DNA of 64,000 nt from Hydrogenophaga sp. (GTDB lineage Bacteria; Pseudomonadota; Gammaproteobacteria; Burkholderiales; Burkholderiaceae_C), in assembly GCF_011772445.1 (NCBI RefSeq), contig NZ_WVZN01000009.1, positions 82,381-146,380 on the forward strand, in the 5' to 3' direction. Each line of letters starts with the position of its first letter. Positions within the stretch are counted from its first letter, which is position 1. The notes under the pieces are model-generated. The model worked only from the letters and a program-made list of their open reading frames with translations. It ran no database searches and was not told the DNA's origin. A program made the position numbers and the translations under genes. Shown piece after piece: positions 9,169 through 19,791 of the stretch.

Positions 9169-9977
9169 ACGAGTGGATCGGATCGGTGCTGCTGCTGGGC
9201 GGCGCGCTGCTGTGCCTGCTGGCGGCGCTGGGCGTACTGCGCCTGCCCGACTTCTTCATGCGCATGCACGCCGCCACCAAGGCCGGCGTGGCCGGCAGCG
9301 GGCTGGTGCTGCTGGGCGTGGCCGCGCTGCACGGCGACACCGCGACTTGGATCAAGGCCGCGCTGGCGGTGCTGTTCCTGCTGCTCACCACGCCGGTGGC
9401 GGGGCACCTCATCGGCCGCGCGGGCTACCTCAGCGGCGTGCCGATGTGGCGCGGCACGCGAGAGGACGCGCTGGCCGGCGTGCTGCCGCGCGGCGGCATC
9501 GATGGCGCGGACACGCCCGAGGAGGCCCCGGTGCGCCGCGTGCTGCTGGCGCTGGCGGCGGGGCCGCACATCGACGCGGCGATCGCGCAGTCGGTGGCGC
9601 TGGCGCGCCGCCACGGCGCCGAGCTGCACGGCGTGGCGGTGATCGACGTGCCGCGCCTGCAGAACGTGGGGCCGGTGCCGATCGGCGCGGGCTGGCACGC
9701 GCAGCGCATGCGCGAGCACCGCATCGCCCAGGCGCGCCGCGCGGCGGCCGACGTGATCGAGCGCTTCGAGTCGGCCGCGCGCGCCAGCGGCCTGCGCTGG
9801 AGCACGCAACTGGAAGAGGGCCGCCCACGCGCGGTGCTGCGCGCCTGTAGCGACGAGGCCACGCTGCTCACGGCGGCCGCCGAGGGCTGGTTCGACCAGG
9901 GCGTGCTGGACCTGCGCGTGGATGTGGCCAGCCGCCTGGACCTGCCGGGCCTGCGGCCTTTGCGCGTGCTGCGCTGA
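9165..9977 (+). CDS. mrpG: Mrp antiporter subunit G fused to a universal-stress-like domain
   Basis: Residues 1-105 are a complete MrpG with three helices and the signature LRLPDFFMRMHAATKAG. Instead of ending there, as the 115-residue MrpG of operon 2 does, the protein continues to 270 residues. The extension (about 120-270) begins VRRVLLALAAG and runs SVALARRHGAELHGVAVIDVP, the alpha/beta pattern of UspA-like proteins. The usual GxxG...S/T ATP-binding loop near the end is not evident, so nucleotide binding is doubtful. The tail would be cytoplasmic and could sense a signal or act as a scaffold. The fusion is seen directly; its role is unknown. Confidence 0.85.
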   Translation: MNEWIGSVLLLGGALLCLLAALGVLRLPDFFMRMHAATKAGVAGSGLVLLGVAALHGDTATWIKAALAVLFLLLTTPVAGHLIGRAGYLSGVPMWRGTREDALAGVLPRGGIDGADTPEEAPVRRVLLALAAGPHIDAAIAQSVALARRHGAELHGVAVIDVPRLQNVGPVPIGAGWHAQRMREHRIAQARRAAADVIERFESAARASGLRWSTQLEEGRPRAVLRACSDEATLLTAAAEGWFDQGVLDLRVDVASRLDLPGLRPLRVLR

Positions 9978-9994
9978 ACACGTGGCGGCGGGCC

Positions 9995-10000
9995 TACGAT
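9995..10000 (+). promoter_or_regulatory. -10-like element, leaderless start of the sensor kinase gene
   Basis: TACGAT ends 7 bases before the ATG at 10008, so transcription would begin at or next to the start codon. There is no Shine-Dalgarno in the gap and no clear -35. Confidence 0.45.
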
Positions 10001-10007
10001 CGGGCCC

Positions 10008-11467
10008 ATGCCCCGATCGCTCCTGACCCGCTGGATCCACCGATTGCCCATGACCGCGCGCCTGTCCCTCGCGGTGGTGGCCGTCATCCTGGTGACGGCG
10101 CTGGGCACCACGCAGATCGCGATGCAGGGCCTGCTGCGCCAGGTGGAGCGCCAGATCGAGCGCACGGGCCAGATCTACCTCGATGGCCTGGCCGCGGCCC
10201 TGCTGCCGCCCGTGATGACGAACGACAGCGCGGGGATCGACCGCGCACTGGACGAGGCCCTGCGCATGCACCAGGGCCTGGTGGACCGGCACCTGTTTCT
10301 GCTGGACCGGGACGGGCGCCCGCTGGCCCGGGCCGACCGCGCGGGCCTGCACGACGTCCCCCTGCCCGAGGCCGTGACCGAGCTGGCGAGCGGCGATCAG
10401 ATCGACATCGACGACAGCAGCTACTGGGTGTGGCGCCCGCTGAGCGACGCGCGCCTGGGCGTTGGCGGCGAAGCGGGCGCGTTCACGGTGGTGGCCAATC
10501 TCGACCTGAGCGACTACGTGGCCGAGCGCCAACGCCTGTGGTGGCGCGTGGTGGCCTTCAACCTGGGCCTGGGCCTGGTGTGCGCGGTGCTGGGCGTGCT
10601 GATCATGCGCCGGTTGCAGCGCCCGCTGGACCTGCTGACGCGGCACCTGCAGCGCACGGGCGAGGCCGGGCCGGAGCCGGTGGCGGAGGCGCTCATCCCG
10701 CCCAACGACGGCGAGAACGCGCGCCTGCTGCGCGCCTACAACCGCATGGCCGGCGCGGCGCGCGAACGCGAGGCGCTGATCACGCGCATGGCCGAGCAGG
10801 AGCGCGAGGCCGTGCTGGGCCGCTTGTCCGCCACGCTGGCGCACGAGGTGCGCAACCCGCTGGCCGGCGTGCTCACCGCCGTCGACACGCTACGCCGCTT
10901 CGGCGAGCGACCAGAGACACGCGCGGAGGCACTGGATTTCATGGAGCGCGGCCTGCGCGTGCTGGGTGGCGTGGTGGACGCGACCCTGGCCACGCACCGC
11001 CCGGTCGATGGCGCGCTGGCCTTTGGTCCGCAGGACCTGGAAGACGTGCGGCGGCTGCTGGCACCGCAGGCGCGCCAGGCGGGCGTGGCGCTGGTGCTCG
11101 ACTCCACGCTGGCGCACACCGTGCCACTGGCCGGCGGCGAGGTGCGCCAGGTGCTGCTGAACCTGCTGCTCAACGCCATCCAGGCCTCGGCGGCCGGCGC
11201 GCGCGTCACGCTGCGCTGCGAGGCGCGCGCCGACCACCTGTGGCTGGAGGTGATCGACGAAGGCGCGGGCCTGCCCGGACCGCTGGCCGCGAGCCTGGAG
11301 CGGGGCGTGGCCCCCGCGACCGGCGCGGGCCTGGGCGTGGCGGTGGTGGTGCGTCTGGTGCAGCGCCTGCGTGGGCGCGTGGCGGTGCGGGCACACTCGG
11401 GCCAGGGCACGCGCATCGCGCTCGAACTGCCGTTCGACAACGGCCCCGCTGAAGGCCCTGCCACGTC

Positions 11468-11471
<4 letters not shown>
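10008..11471 (+). CDS. Sensor histidine kinase, NtrB/DctB-like
   Basis: A 487-residue membrane kinase: TM1 about residues 17-38, a periplasmic sensor segment of ~135 residues, TM2 about 180-203, a linker, the H-box LAHEVRNPLAGV with His279, then N-box NLLLNAIQASAAGA, G1 box DEGAGLPGP and G2 box GAGLGVAVV. It would autophosphorylate and pass phosphate to the response regulator, whose gene overlaps its stop. Lying between two Mrp operons, its signal may be Na+, pH or membrane energy state, but the sensor domain gives no direct clue. No Shine-Dalgarno; see the -10 element at 9995. Confidence 0.9.
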
Positions 11472-12796
<1,325 letters not shown>

Positions 12797-12843
12797 CCGC
12801 GCCAAGCTCGCGCGCGGCGGAACTTCGTGCGCCTTTCTGGCCC

Positions 12844-12849
12844 TAGACT
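12844..12849 (+). promoter_or_regulatory. -10-like element, leaderless start of mrp operon 2
   Basis: TAGACT ends 6 bases before the ATG at 12856; no Shine-Dalgarno lies between. This contrasts with the sigma-54 promoter of operon 1, so the two antiporters appear to be expressed by different routes. Confidence 0.45.
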
Positions 12850-12855
12850 CGGGCC

Positions 12856-15786
12856 ATGTCCTTGTTTTTGTTGCTGTTATTGCCCTTCGTGGGCTGCGTG
12901 GTCGCGGCGCTGCTGCCGACGAATGCGCGCAACCTCGAGTCGCTGTGGGCCGCGCTGGTGGCCCTGGCGGTGGCGGTGCCCCTCGGCCTCCTCTACCCCG
13001 AGGTGCGCGACGGCGCCGTGCTGATCGAACGCTGGTCGTGGCTGCCCGCGCTGGGCATCGACCTCATCGTGCGCATCGACGGCTTCGCCTGGATGTTCGC
13101 CATGCTGGTCAGTGCGATGGGCCTGCTGGTCATCGTCTACGCCCGCTACTACCTCTCGGCCGACGACCCGGCGGCGCGTTTCTACTCGCTGCTGCTGGGC
13201 TTCATGGGCGCCATGCTGGGCGTGGTGCTGTCTGGCAACCTGGTGCAGCTGGTGGTGTTCTGGGAACTCACCAGCGTCTTCTCCTTCCTGCTGATCGGCT
13301 ACTGGACCCACCGCAAGGACGCGCGGCGCGGCGCGCGCATGGCCTTCACCGTCACCGCCACGGGCGGGCTGGCGCTGCTGGCGGGCGTGCTGCTGCTGGG
13401 GCACATCGTGGGCAGCCTGGAACTGGAGGTGGTGCTGGCGGCCGGTGACCGCATCCGCGAGCACGCGCTGTACACGCCCGCGCTGGTGCTGATCCTGCTG
13501 GGCGCGCTCACCAAGAGCGCGCAGTTCCCCTTCCACTTCTGGCTGCCGCACGCCATGGCCGCGCCGACGCCGGTGTCGGCCTACCTGCACTCGGCCACCA
13601 TGGTGAAGGCCGGCGTGTTCCTGCTGGCGCGGCTGTGGCCGGCGCTGGCGGGCACGCCGGAATGGTTCTGGATCGTCGGCGGAGCCGGCCTGGCCACGCT
13701 GCTGCTGGGCGCCTACGCGGCCATGTTCCAGAACGACCTGAAGGGGCTGCTGGCGTACTCCACCATCAGCCACCTGGGCCTGATCACCCTGCTGCTGGGC
13801 CTCAACAGCCCCTTCGCGGCGGTGGCCGCGGTCTTCCACATGATGAACCACGCGACCTTCAAGGCTTCGCTGTTCATGTCGGTGGGCATCATCGACCACG
13901 AGACCGGCACGCGCGACATGCGCCGCCTGGACGGCCTGTTCCGCTCCATGCCCATCACCGGCACGCTGGCCATCGTGGCCTGTGCGGCCATGGCGGGCGT
14001 GCCCTTGCTCAACGGTTTCCTCTCCAAGGAGATGTTCTTCGCCGAGACGGTCTACATCAGCGCCAACCCGGCCATCGGCGTGGGCCTGCCGGCGCTGGCC
14101 ACGCTGGCCGGCGTGTTCGCGGTGGTGTATTCGCTGCGCTTCGGGCACGACGTGTTCTTCGGCGCGCCACCCGACTGCCCGCGCCAGCCGCACGAGCCCG
14201 TGCACTGGATGCGCGTGCCGGTGGAGCTGCTGGTGCTGGCCTGCATCGTGGTGGGCACGCTGCCGGCCTGGTCCGTGGGACCGCTGCTGGCCATGGCCGC
14301 CACGCCGGTGGTGGGCGGCGACCTGCCCGAGTACAGCCTGGCCGTCTGGCACGGCTTCAACACGCCGCTGGTGATGAGCCTGATCGCCACCGGGGGCGGC
14401 CTGGTGGCCTACCTGCTGTTCGGCCAGTGGCTGAAGCGGCGCGCCAGCACGCGCGCGCCGGGCCTGCTGGGGCTGGACGGGCGCGCCGTGTTCGACAGCG
14501 CTTTCGTCGCGCTGACCGCACTGTCGCGCTGGCTGCTGCGCCACCTGGGCACGCGCCGCCTGCAGCCGCAGCTGTTCGCCATGGTGACGATCGCGGGCCT
14601 GGCCGGCGTGGGCGCGGCCCTGGTGGTGCCGCTGAGCTGGGGCGACCGCCCGCGCATCCCGGCCTCGCCGGGCTTCGTGCTCTTGTGGGTGGTCGCGGGC
14701 GCCTGTGCGATCGGTGCCGCCTGGCAGGCCAAGTTCCACCGGCTCGCGGCGCTGATCATGCTCAGCGTGGTCGGGCTGGCGCTGTGCATCACCTTCGCCT
14801 GGTTCTCGGCTCCTGATCTCGCGCTCACCCAGTTGTCGGTGGAGGTGGTGACCACGGTGCTGTTCCTGCTGGGCCTGCGCTGGATGCCCAAACGCGTGGT
14901 GGAGGACGACCCGCGCTTCGCGCTGCGCGCCTTCTGGCGCCGCCGGCGCGACCTGCTCGTCGCGGTGCTCATCGGCACCGGCCTGGCGGTGCTGTCCTAC
15001 GCCCTGCTCACGCGCACCGCGCCGCTGTCCATCTCGCCCTTCTTCATCGAGAACGCCCTGCCTCAGGGTGGCGGCACGAACATCGTCAACGTGATGCTGG
15101 TGGACTTCCGGGCCTTCGACACGCTGGGCGAGATCACGGTGCTGGGCATCGTGGGCGTCACCGTGTTCGCGCTGCTGCGCCGCTTCCGTCCGCCGGTGGA
15201 GGTGATCGACCGCCCCGCCCAGCAGCGAGCGGTGCCCCAGCACATCGAGAGCGACCTGATGACGCGCGAGGACGGCGACACGCCGCAGCGCTACCTCGAG
15301 GTCCCTGCCGTGCTGGTGCGTCTGCTGCTGCCGGTGGCCGGCGTGTTTGCATTCCACCTGTTCATGCGGGGCCACAACGAGCCGGGCGGCGGTTTCGTGG
15401 CCGGCCTGGTGGTGGCCATCGCCTTCATCGCGCAGTACATGGTGAGCGGCACGCGCTGGGTGGAAGACCGCATGCGCCTGCTGCCACCGCGCTGGATCGC
15501 CGTCGGCCTCGGCCTGGCCCTGGCCACGGGCCTGGGTTCGCTGGCGCTGGGCTACCCCTTCCTCACCACGCACACGGCGCACGTGAGCTGGCCGCTGGTG
15601 GGTGAGGTGCACATCCCCAGCGCCGCGCTGTTCGACCTGGGCGTGTTCGCGGTGGTGGTGGGTTCCACGCTGCTGCTGCTCACGGCGATCGCCCACCAGT
15701 CCTTGCGCGCGCGCCGCCAGCTCGCCGCGCAGGACGAGGAGCTGGAAGCACAGGAACAACGACTGCAACGGGAAGGAACGCGCTGA
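12856..15786 (+). CDS. mrpA: Mrp Na+/H+ antiporter fused subunits A and B (operon 2)
   Basis: A 976-residue protein. Residues 1-~790 form MrpA: antiporter domain with [36 protein letters not shown] and HMMNHATFKASLF, then the MrpA tail with SAPDLALTQLSVEVVTT and VDFRAFDTLGE. From about residue 815 the chain continues as MrpB, with MRGHNEPGGGFVAGLVVA. Such A-B fusion defines the six-gene (group 2, PhaAB-like) Mrp systems. The C-terminus is a charged, Gln/Glu-rich helix. The ATG has no Shine-Dalgarno and probably sits at the transcript 5' end. Confidence 0.93.
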   Translation: MSLFLLLLLPFVGCVVAALLPTNARNLESLWAALVALAVAVPLGLLYPEVRDGAVLIERWSWLPALGIDLIVRIDGFAWMFAMLVSAMGLLVIVYARYYLSADDPAARFYSLLLGFMGAMLGVVLSGNLVQLVVFWELTSVFSFLLIGYWTHRKDARRGARMAFTVTATGGLALLAGVLLLGHIVGSLELEVVLAAGDRIREHALYTPALVLILLGALTKSAQFPFHFWLPHAMAAPTPVSAYLHSATMVKAGVFLLARLWPALAGTPEWFWIVGGAGLATLLLGAYAAMFQNDLKGLLAYSTISHLGLITLLLGLNSPFAAVAAVFHMMNHATFKASLFMSVGIIDHETGTRDMRRLDGLFRSMPITGTLAIVACAAMAGVPLLNGFLSKEMFFAETVYISANPAIGVGLPALATLAGVFAVVYSLRFGHDVFFGAPPDCPRQPHEPVHWMRVPVELLVLACIVVGTLPAWSVGPLLAMAATPVVGGDLPEYSLAVWHGFNTPLVMSLIATGGGLVAYLLFGQWLKRRASTRAPGLLGLDGRAVFDSAFVALTALSRWLLRHLGTRRLQPQLFAMVTIAGLAGVGAALVVPLSWGDRPRIPASPGFVLLWVVAGACAIGAAWQAKFHRLAALIMLSVVGLALCITFAWFSAPDLALTQLSVEVVTTVLFLLGLRWMPKRVVEDDPRFALRAFWRRRRDLLVAVLIGTGLAVLSYALLTRTAPLSISPFFIENALPQGGGTNIVNVMLVDFRAFDTLGEITVLGIVGVTVFALLRRFRPPVEVIDRPAQQRAVPQHIESDLMTREDGDTPQRYLEVPAVLVRLLLPVAGVFAFHLFMRGHNEPGGGFVAGLVVAIAFIAQYMVSGTRWVEDRMRLLPPRWIAVGLGLALATGLGSLALGYPFLTTHTAHVSWPLVGEVHIPSAALFDLGVFAVVVGSTLLLLTAIAHQSLRARRQLAAQDEELEAQEQRLQREGTR

Positions 15787-16130
15787 TGGAACTGATCATC
15801 TCGATCGCGATAGGCGTGATGACCGGTGCGGGGGTGTGGCTGCTGCTGCGACCTCGAACTTTCCAGGTACTGATCGGCCTGTCGATGCTGTCGTACGCGG
15901 TGAACCTGTTCATCTTCAGCGTCGGCAGCCTGGCGGTGGACGCCGAACCCATCGTGCGCCCCGGTCTGCCGGCCGACCTTCAGCACTACACCGACCCGCT
16001 GCCGCAGTCGCTGGTGCTCACCGCCATCGTCATCGGCTTCGCCACCACGGCGCTGTTCCTGGTGGTGCTGCTGGCGCTGCGCGGGCTGTCCGGCGGCGAC
16101 CATGTCGATGGGGAAGAAGAGCGCTCATGA
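15786..16130 (+). CDS. mrpC: Mrp antiporter subunit C (operon 2)
   Basis: A 114-residue NuoK-like protein with three helices and the motifs LIGLSMLSYAVNLFIF and DPLPQSLVLTAIVIGF. Its ATG shares one base with the mrpAB stop and its stop overlaps the mrpD ATG. Shorter C-tail than its operon 1 counterpart. Confidence 0.93.
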   Translation: MELIISIAIGVMTGAGVWLLLRPRTFQVLIGLSMLSYAVNLFIFSVGSLAVDAEPIVRPGLPADLQHYTDPLPQSLVLTAIVIGFATTALFLVVLLALRGLSGGDHVDGEEERS

Positions 16131-17788
16131 TGGCTTTCACCTCACTGCCCGTCACCGAACACCTGCTGGTGGCGCCCGTGCTGCTGCCGCTGGGCACCGC
16201 CGCGCTCATGCTCATGCTGGGCGAGGGCCGCCGCCGCAGCAAGGCGGTGATCAACACCGCCTCCACCGCGCTGGGCCTGGCCCTGGCCATCCTGTTGCTA
16301 ATGCGCGTGCAGGCCGGCGGCACCGCCGCGTTCGGCATCTACCTGCCGGGCAACTGGCCGGTGCCTTACGGCATCGTGCTCGTGGCCGACCCGCTGGCCG
16401 CCTTCATGGCCGTGCTGGCGGGTGCAGTGGGCCTGGCCGCGCTGCTCTACGCCTTGGCGCGCTGGCAGCACGCGGGCGTGTACTTTCACGTGCTGTTCCA
16501 GTTGCAGCTCATGGGCTTGTACGGCGCCTTCCTCACGGGCGACCTGTTCAACCTCTTCGTGTTCTTCGAGGTGCTGCTGGCCGCCAGCTACGGCCTGCTG
16601 CTGCACGGCGGCGGCATCGCACGCGTGCGCGCGGGCCTGCACTACATCGCCATCAACCTGTTTGCCTCGCTGCTGTTTCTCATCGGCGTGGCGCTGCTGT
16701 ATGGCGTGACAGGCACGCTCAACATGGCCGACATCGCCGACAAGCTGCCGCTGGTGGCCGAACGCGACCGCGGCCTGCTGCACGCGGGCGCGGCCATCCT
16801 GGCCATCGCCTTCCTGGCCAAGGCCGCGCTGTGGCCGCTCAACTTCTGGTTGCCGCCCGCCTACGGCGCGGCCAGCGCACCGGCGGCCGCGGTGTTCGCC
16901 ATCCTCACCAAGGTGGGTGTCTACGCCATCCTGCGTCTGTGGACGCTGTGCTTCCCGGCGGAGGCCGGTGGCTCGGCCGGCTTTGGCGGCACGGCGCTGA
17001 TCTGGGGCGGCCTGGCCACCCTGACCTTCGGCGCCATCGGCATGCTGGCCTCGCAGCAGCTCAACCGCCTGGCCGGCTACAGCGTGATCGCGTCCTCGGG
17101 CACGCTGATCGCCGCCATCGGCTTCGACGCCCCCGCGCTCAGCGCCGGCGCGCTGTTCTACCTGGCCAGTTCCACCTTGGCGGGCTGCGCCCTGTACCTG
17201 CTGGTGGAGTTGCTGGAGCGCGCGCGCGAGGTGCAGGAAGGCCCCGAAGACCTGGACGATGGCCGCGACGGCCTGCCGGCCTTTCTGGACGCCGCGCCAC
17301 CGCAAGGCATCAACCTCGATGACAACGAAGAAGCGCTGATCGGCCGCGCCATTCCCGCCGCGCTCGCCTTCCTGGGCGTGGCCTTCACCCTGTGCGCCAT
17401 GGTCATCGCGGGTCTGCCGCCGTTCTCGGGCTTCGTCAGCAAGCTGGCCATGCTGGGCGCGCTGATCGAGGTGCGCAACACGCCGGCGTGGCTGCTGTTC
17501 GCCCTGTTGATCGTCTCCGGCCTGTTTGCGGCCATCTCGCTCATGCGCGTGGGCATGCGCCACTTCTGGACCACGCAGGACCGGCCCGCGCCGCGCCTGC
17601 GCGTGGCCGAGACCCTGCCCATCGCCGCCCTGTTGCTGGCCTCGCTGACCATGGTGAGCCAGGCCGAGACCGTGCTGGGCTACACACGCGCCACGGCCGA
17701 CGCGCTGCACGAGCCGCAGCGCTACATCGACGCGGTGCGCGGCGCGACGACCGTGCCGCATCCCGCTGTGCGAGGAGGCACGCCATGA
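16127..17788 (+). CDS. mrpD: Mrp antiporter subunit D (operon 2)
   Basis: A 553-residue NuoN-like antiporter subunit with FFEVLLAASYGLLL, AFLAKAALWPLNFWLPPAYG and the C-terminal LPPFSGFVSKLAML. It carries a charged, soluble insertion of about 50 residues (LEDLDDGRDG-like acidic stretch, about 365-410) that the operon 1 MrpD lacks. The ATG at 16127 overlaps the mrpC stop; a second ATG directly follows at 16130 and could be used instead. Confidence 0.92.
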   Translation: MMAFTSLPVTEHLLVAPVLLPLGTAALMLMLGEGRRRSKAVINTASTALGLALAILLLMRVQAGGTAAFGIYLPGNWPVPYGIVLVADPLAAFMAVLAGAVGLAALLYALARWQHAGVYFHVLFQLQLMGLYGAFLTGDLFNLFVFFEVLLAASYGLLLHGGGIARVRAGLHYIAINLFASLLFLIGVALLYGVTGTLNMADIADKLPLVAERDRGLLHAGAAILAIAFLAKAALWPLNFWLPPAYGAASAPAAAVFAILTKVGVYAILRLWTLCFPAEAGGSAGFGGTALIWGGLATLTFGAIGMLASQQLNRLAGYSVIASSGTLIAAIGFDAPALSAGALFYLASSTLAGCALYLLVELLERAREVQEGPEDLDDGRDGLPAFLDAAPPQGINLDDNEEALIGRAIPAALAFLGVAFTLCAMVIAGLPPFSGFVSKLAMLGALIEVRNTPAWLLFALLIVSGLFAAISLMRVGMRHFWTTQDRPAPRLRVAETLPIAALLLASLTMVSQAETVLGYTRATADALHEPQRYIDAVRGATTVPHPAVRGGTP

Positions 17789-18333
17789 AGCGCACGACCG
17801 ATGTACCTTCGCCCGCGGCTCCGGAGCGAGCGCCTTCGGGCGGCCGCGCCTCGCTCATCCCATCGCCCTGGCTGTCGCTGGGCATCTTCGGCGGCTGGCT
17901 GCTGCTCACGCGCAGCATGGGCGCGGGCCAGGTCCTGCTGGGCCTGCTGGTGGCCGTCGCGATGCCGCTGCTGATGGCGCCGCTGCGCCCCCGGCCCGGT
18001 CCGCTGCGGCGCCCCGGCACCCTGGTGCGGCTGATCCTGCGCGTGGGCCGCGACGTCGTGCGCTCGGCGATCGACGTCGCCGCTGGCGTGGCGCGCTCGC
18101 AGCGCACGCCGCCGCGCGGCCGCTTCGTGGTGGTGCCGCTGGACCTGCGCAACGTGCACGGCCTGGCCGCGCTGTCCATGATCACCGCGGTCGTGCCCGG
18201 CACGGTGTGGTGCGAGCTCGCGCCCGACTGCAGCACGCTGATGGTGCACGTGTTCGACCTCGACGACGAGGCGGCCTTCATCGCCCACTTCAAGGCCGAC
18301 TACGAACTCCCTCTGAAGGAGATATTCGGATGA
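17785..18333 (+). CDS. mrpE: Mrp antiporter subunit E (operon 2)
   Basis: A 182-residue MrpE of normal length, with hydrophobic helices near 35-70 followed by a cytoplasmic domain containing VVVPLDLRN, ITAVVPGTVW and MVHVFDLDDE. The N-terminal ~28 residues are a polar, Pro-rich extension. GAGGAGG precedes the ATG, which overlaps the mrpD stop. Compare the truncated MrpE at 8543. Confidence 0.92.
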   Translation: MKRTTDVPSPAAPERAPSGGRASLIPSPWLSLGIFGGWLLLTRSMGAGQVLLGLLVAVAMPLLMAPLRPRPGPLRRPGTLVRLILRVGRDVVRSAIDVAAGVARSQRTPPRGRFVVVPLDLRNVHGLAALSMITAVVPGTVWCELAPDCSTLMVHVFDLDDEAAFIAHFKADYELPLKEIFG

Positions 18334-18608
18334 GCAATTTCCTCATGCTGTCGATCACCGCCACGATGGTGATGTACCTGGTGGCCATGGGCCTGGGCCT
18401 GATGCGCCTGCTGCGCGGCCCCAGCGCGCAGGACCGCGTGCTGGCGGTGGACTTCCTCTACATCGTGGGCATGCTGGTGATGCTGGTGCTGGCCATCCGC
18501 TACGACAGCGACATGTACTTCGAGGGCGCGCTGCTGATGGTGCTGTTCGGCTTCGTCGGCTCGGTGGCGCTGGCCAAGTTCCTGCTGCGCGGGGAGGTCA
18601 TCGAATGA
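18330..18608 (+). CDS. mrpF: Mrp antiporter subunit F (operon 2)
   Basis: A 92-residue protein with three helices and the MrpF core LMRLLRGPSAQDRVLAVDFLY. ATGA overlaps with mrpE and mrpG. Small assembly subunit of the antiporter. Confidence 0.92.
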   Translation: MSNFLMLSITATMVMYLVAMGLGLMRLLRGPSAQDRVLAVDFLYIVGMLVMLVLAIRYDSDMYFEGALLMVLFGFVGSVALAKFLLRGEVIE

Positions 18609-18952
18609 ACCTGCCGCCCTGGACAGAGATCCTCGTCGCCGTGCTGCTGCTGGCCAGCGGCGTGGTGGTGCTGCTGGCTGCGCTGGGCCTGTGGCGCCTG
18701 CCCGACTTCTTCTCGCGCATGCACTCGCCGGCGCTGGCCTCCACGCTGGGCGCATGGATCGTGACCTTCGCGTCCATCGTGCACTTCAGCTCGCACACCG
18801 AGGAGGGCGCGCTGGCCTTGCACGTGTGGCTGATCATCATCGTGCTGTCCATCACCGCGCCGGTCACCACCATGGTGCTGGCGCGCGCGGCGCTGTTCCG
18901 CCGCCGCCAGGCGGGCGATCCGCTGCCTCCCCCACTGGCGGGACGGCGCTGA
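18605..18952 (+). CDS. mrpG: Mrp antiporter subunit G (operon 2)
   Basis: A 115-residue MrpG with three helices and the signature LWRLPDFFSRMHSPALAS. It ends just after the third helix, as usual, and so lacks the stress-protein-like tail found on the operon 1 copy. Last gene of the operon; no convincing terminator follows. Confidence 0.92.
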   Translation: MNLPPWTEILVAVLLLASGVVVLLAALGLWRLPDFFSRMHSPALASTLGAWIVTFASIVHFSSHTEEGALALHVWLIIIVLSITAPVTTMVLARAALFRRRQAGDPLPPPLAGRR

Positions 18953-18974
18953 ACGGGCGCACCCGGCTTCGGCG

Positions 18975-18980
18975 CAGAAT
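18975..18980 (+). promoter_or_regulatory. -10-like element before 18989 gene
   Basis: CAGAAT ends 8 bases before the ATG at 18989, with no Shine-Dalgarno in between. It suggests a transcript separate from the mrp operon. Confidence 0.35.
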
Positions 18981-18988
18981 CCGATCCC

Positions 18989-19549
18989 ATGGCACTCGAC
19001 CACCCCGACGACACCCCCCAGCGCCTGCCGCTGGGCTCGGGGCTGGACGCCCTGCCCACGGAGCTTCACCGCCTGGTGCTCACGCTGAACCTGGCCGACG
19101 CCAGCGGCGAGGGCCTGGGCCGCTGCGTGGAGGACTTGCTGCACCTGTCGGACAACACCATCCGCGTGGAGCAGCTCACCGCGGGGGTCTACTTCGCCTT
19201 CAACGGCCTCGACCGCGACCCGCGCCAGGTGCACACCATCCCCGAATGCCGCGACATGCTGCGCGCCCTGCACGAGCGCTGGCCGTACTGGCTGCACTTC
19301 CTGGCGCCGGTGCCCGAGCTGTGGACGGTGCTGCTGCTGTGCCTGCTGCCCCTGGGCCCGGGCGTGCGCCTGCCCAACGGCCGCATCGGCCACGAGCTCG
19401 ACCGCAAGGCCTTGAAGAACCTGATGCTGGACCTGACCATCGCGCTCAACGACCTGCACGAGCAGCACAAGGTGCCGCTGGCGAACCGCCAGCGCATCTT
19501 CAAGGCGGCGATGGGGGCGATCGAGTTGGCGACGGGGTCGCGGGTGTGA
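18989..19549 (+). CDS. Conserved hypothetical protein
   Basis: A soluble 186-residue protein with no signal peptide and no membrane helix apart from a short hydrophobic stretch (VLLLCLLPLGPG, about 111-122). I do not recognise the family. Codon use and GC match the mrp genes, so it is probably native. It starts 36 bases after mrpG and may be expressed from its own leaderless promoter. The sequence is rich in Leu and His, with no evident catalytic motif. Confidence 0.6.
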   Translation: MALDHPDDTPQRLPLGSGLDALPTELHRLVLTLNLADASGEGLGRCVEDLLHLSDNTIRVEQLTAGVYFAFNGLDRDPRQVHTIPECRDMLRALHERWPYWLHFLAPVPELWTVLLLCLLPLGPGVRLPNGRIGHELDRKALKNLMLDLTIALNDLHEQHKVPLANRQRIFKAAMGAIELATGSRV

Positions 19550-19791
19550 GGGCGGATGTGCGCGATCCGTTTTCGCTAACCCATTTGCTTTAGATTCGAT
19601 GCCTTAGCGCTGATTGCCAATTTCGGAATGATGGCGAGTTGAACTGTTCCCCACGCGTCACAGCGGGAGCAACAACGCTGCAACGCCCTATCCACCATGA
19701 CATCCGAAATTTGCATTCGCACCGGCGTTCGACGACGCCTTCGGTTTGATTCTGCGGAGCGCCGCGTTCCCCGACATTCGGGGAGGCGCAA

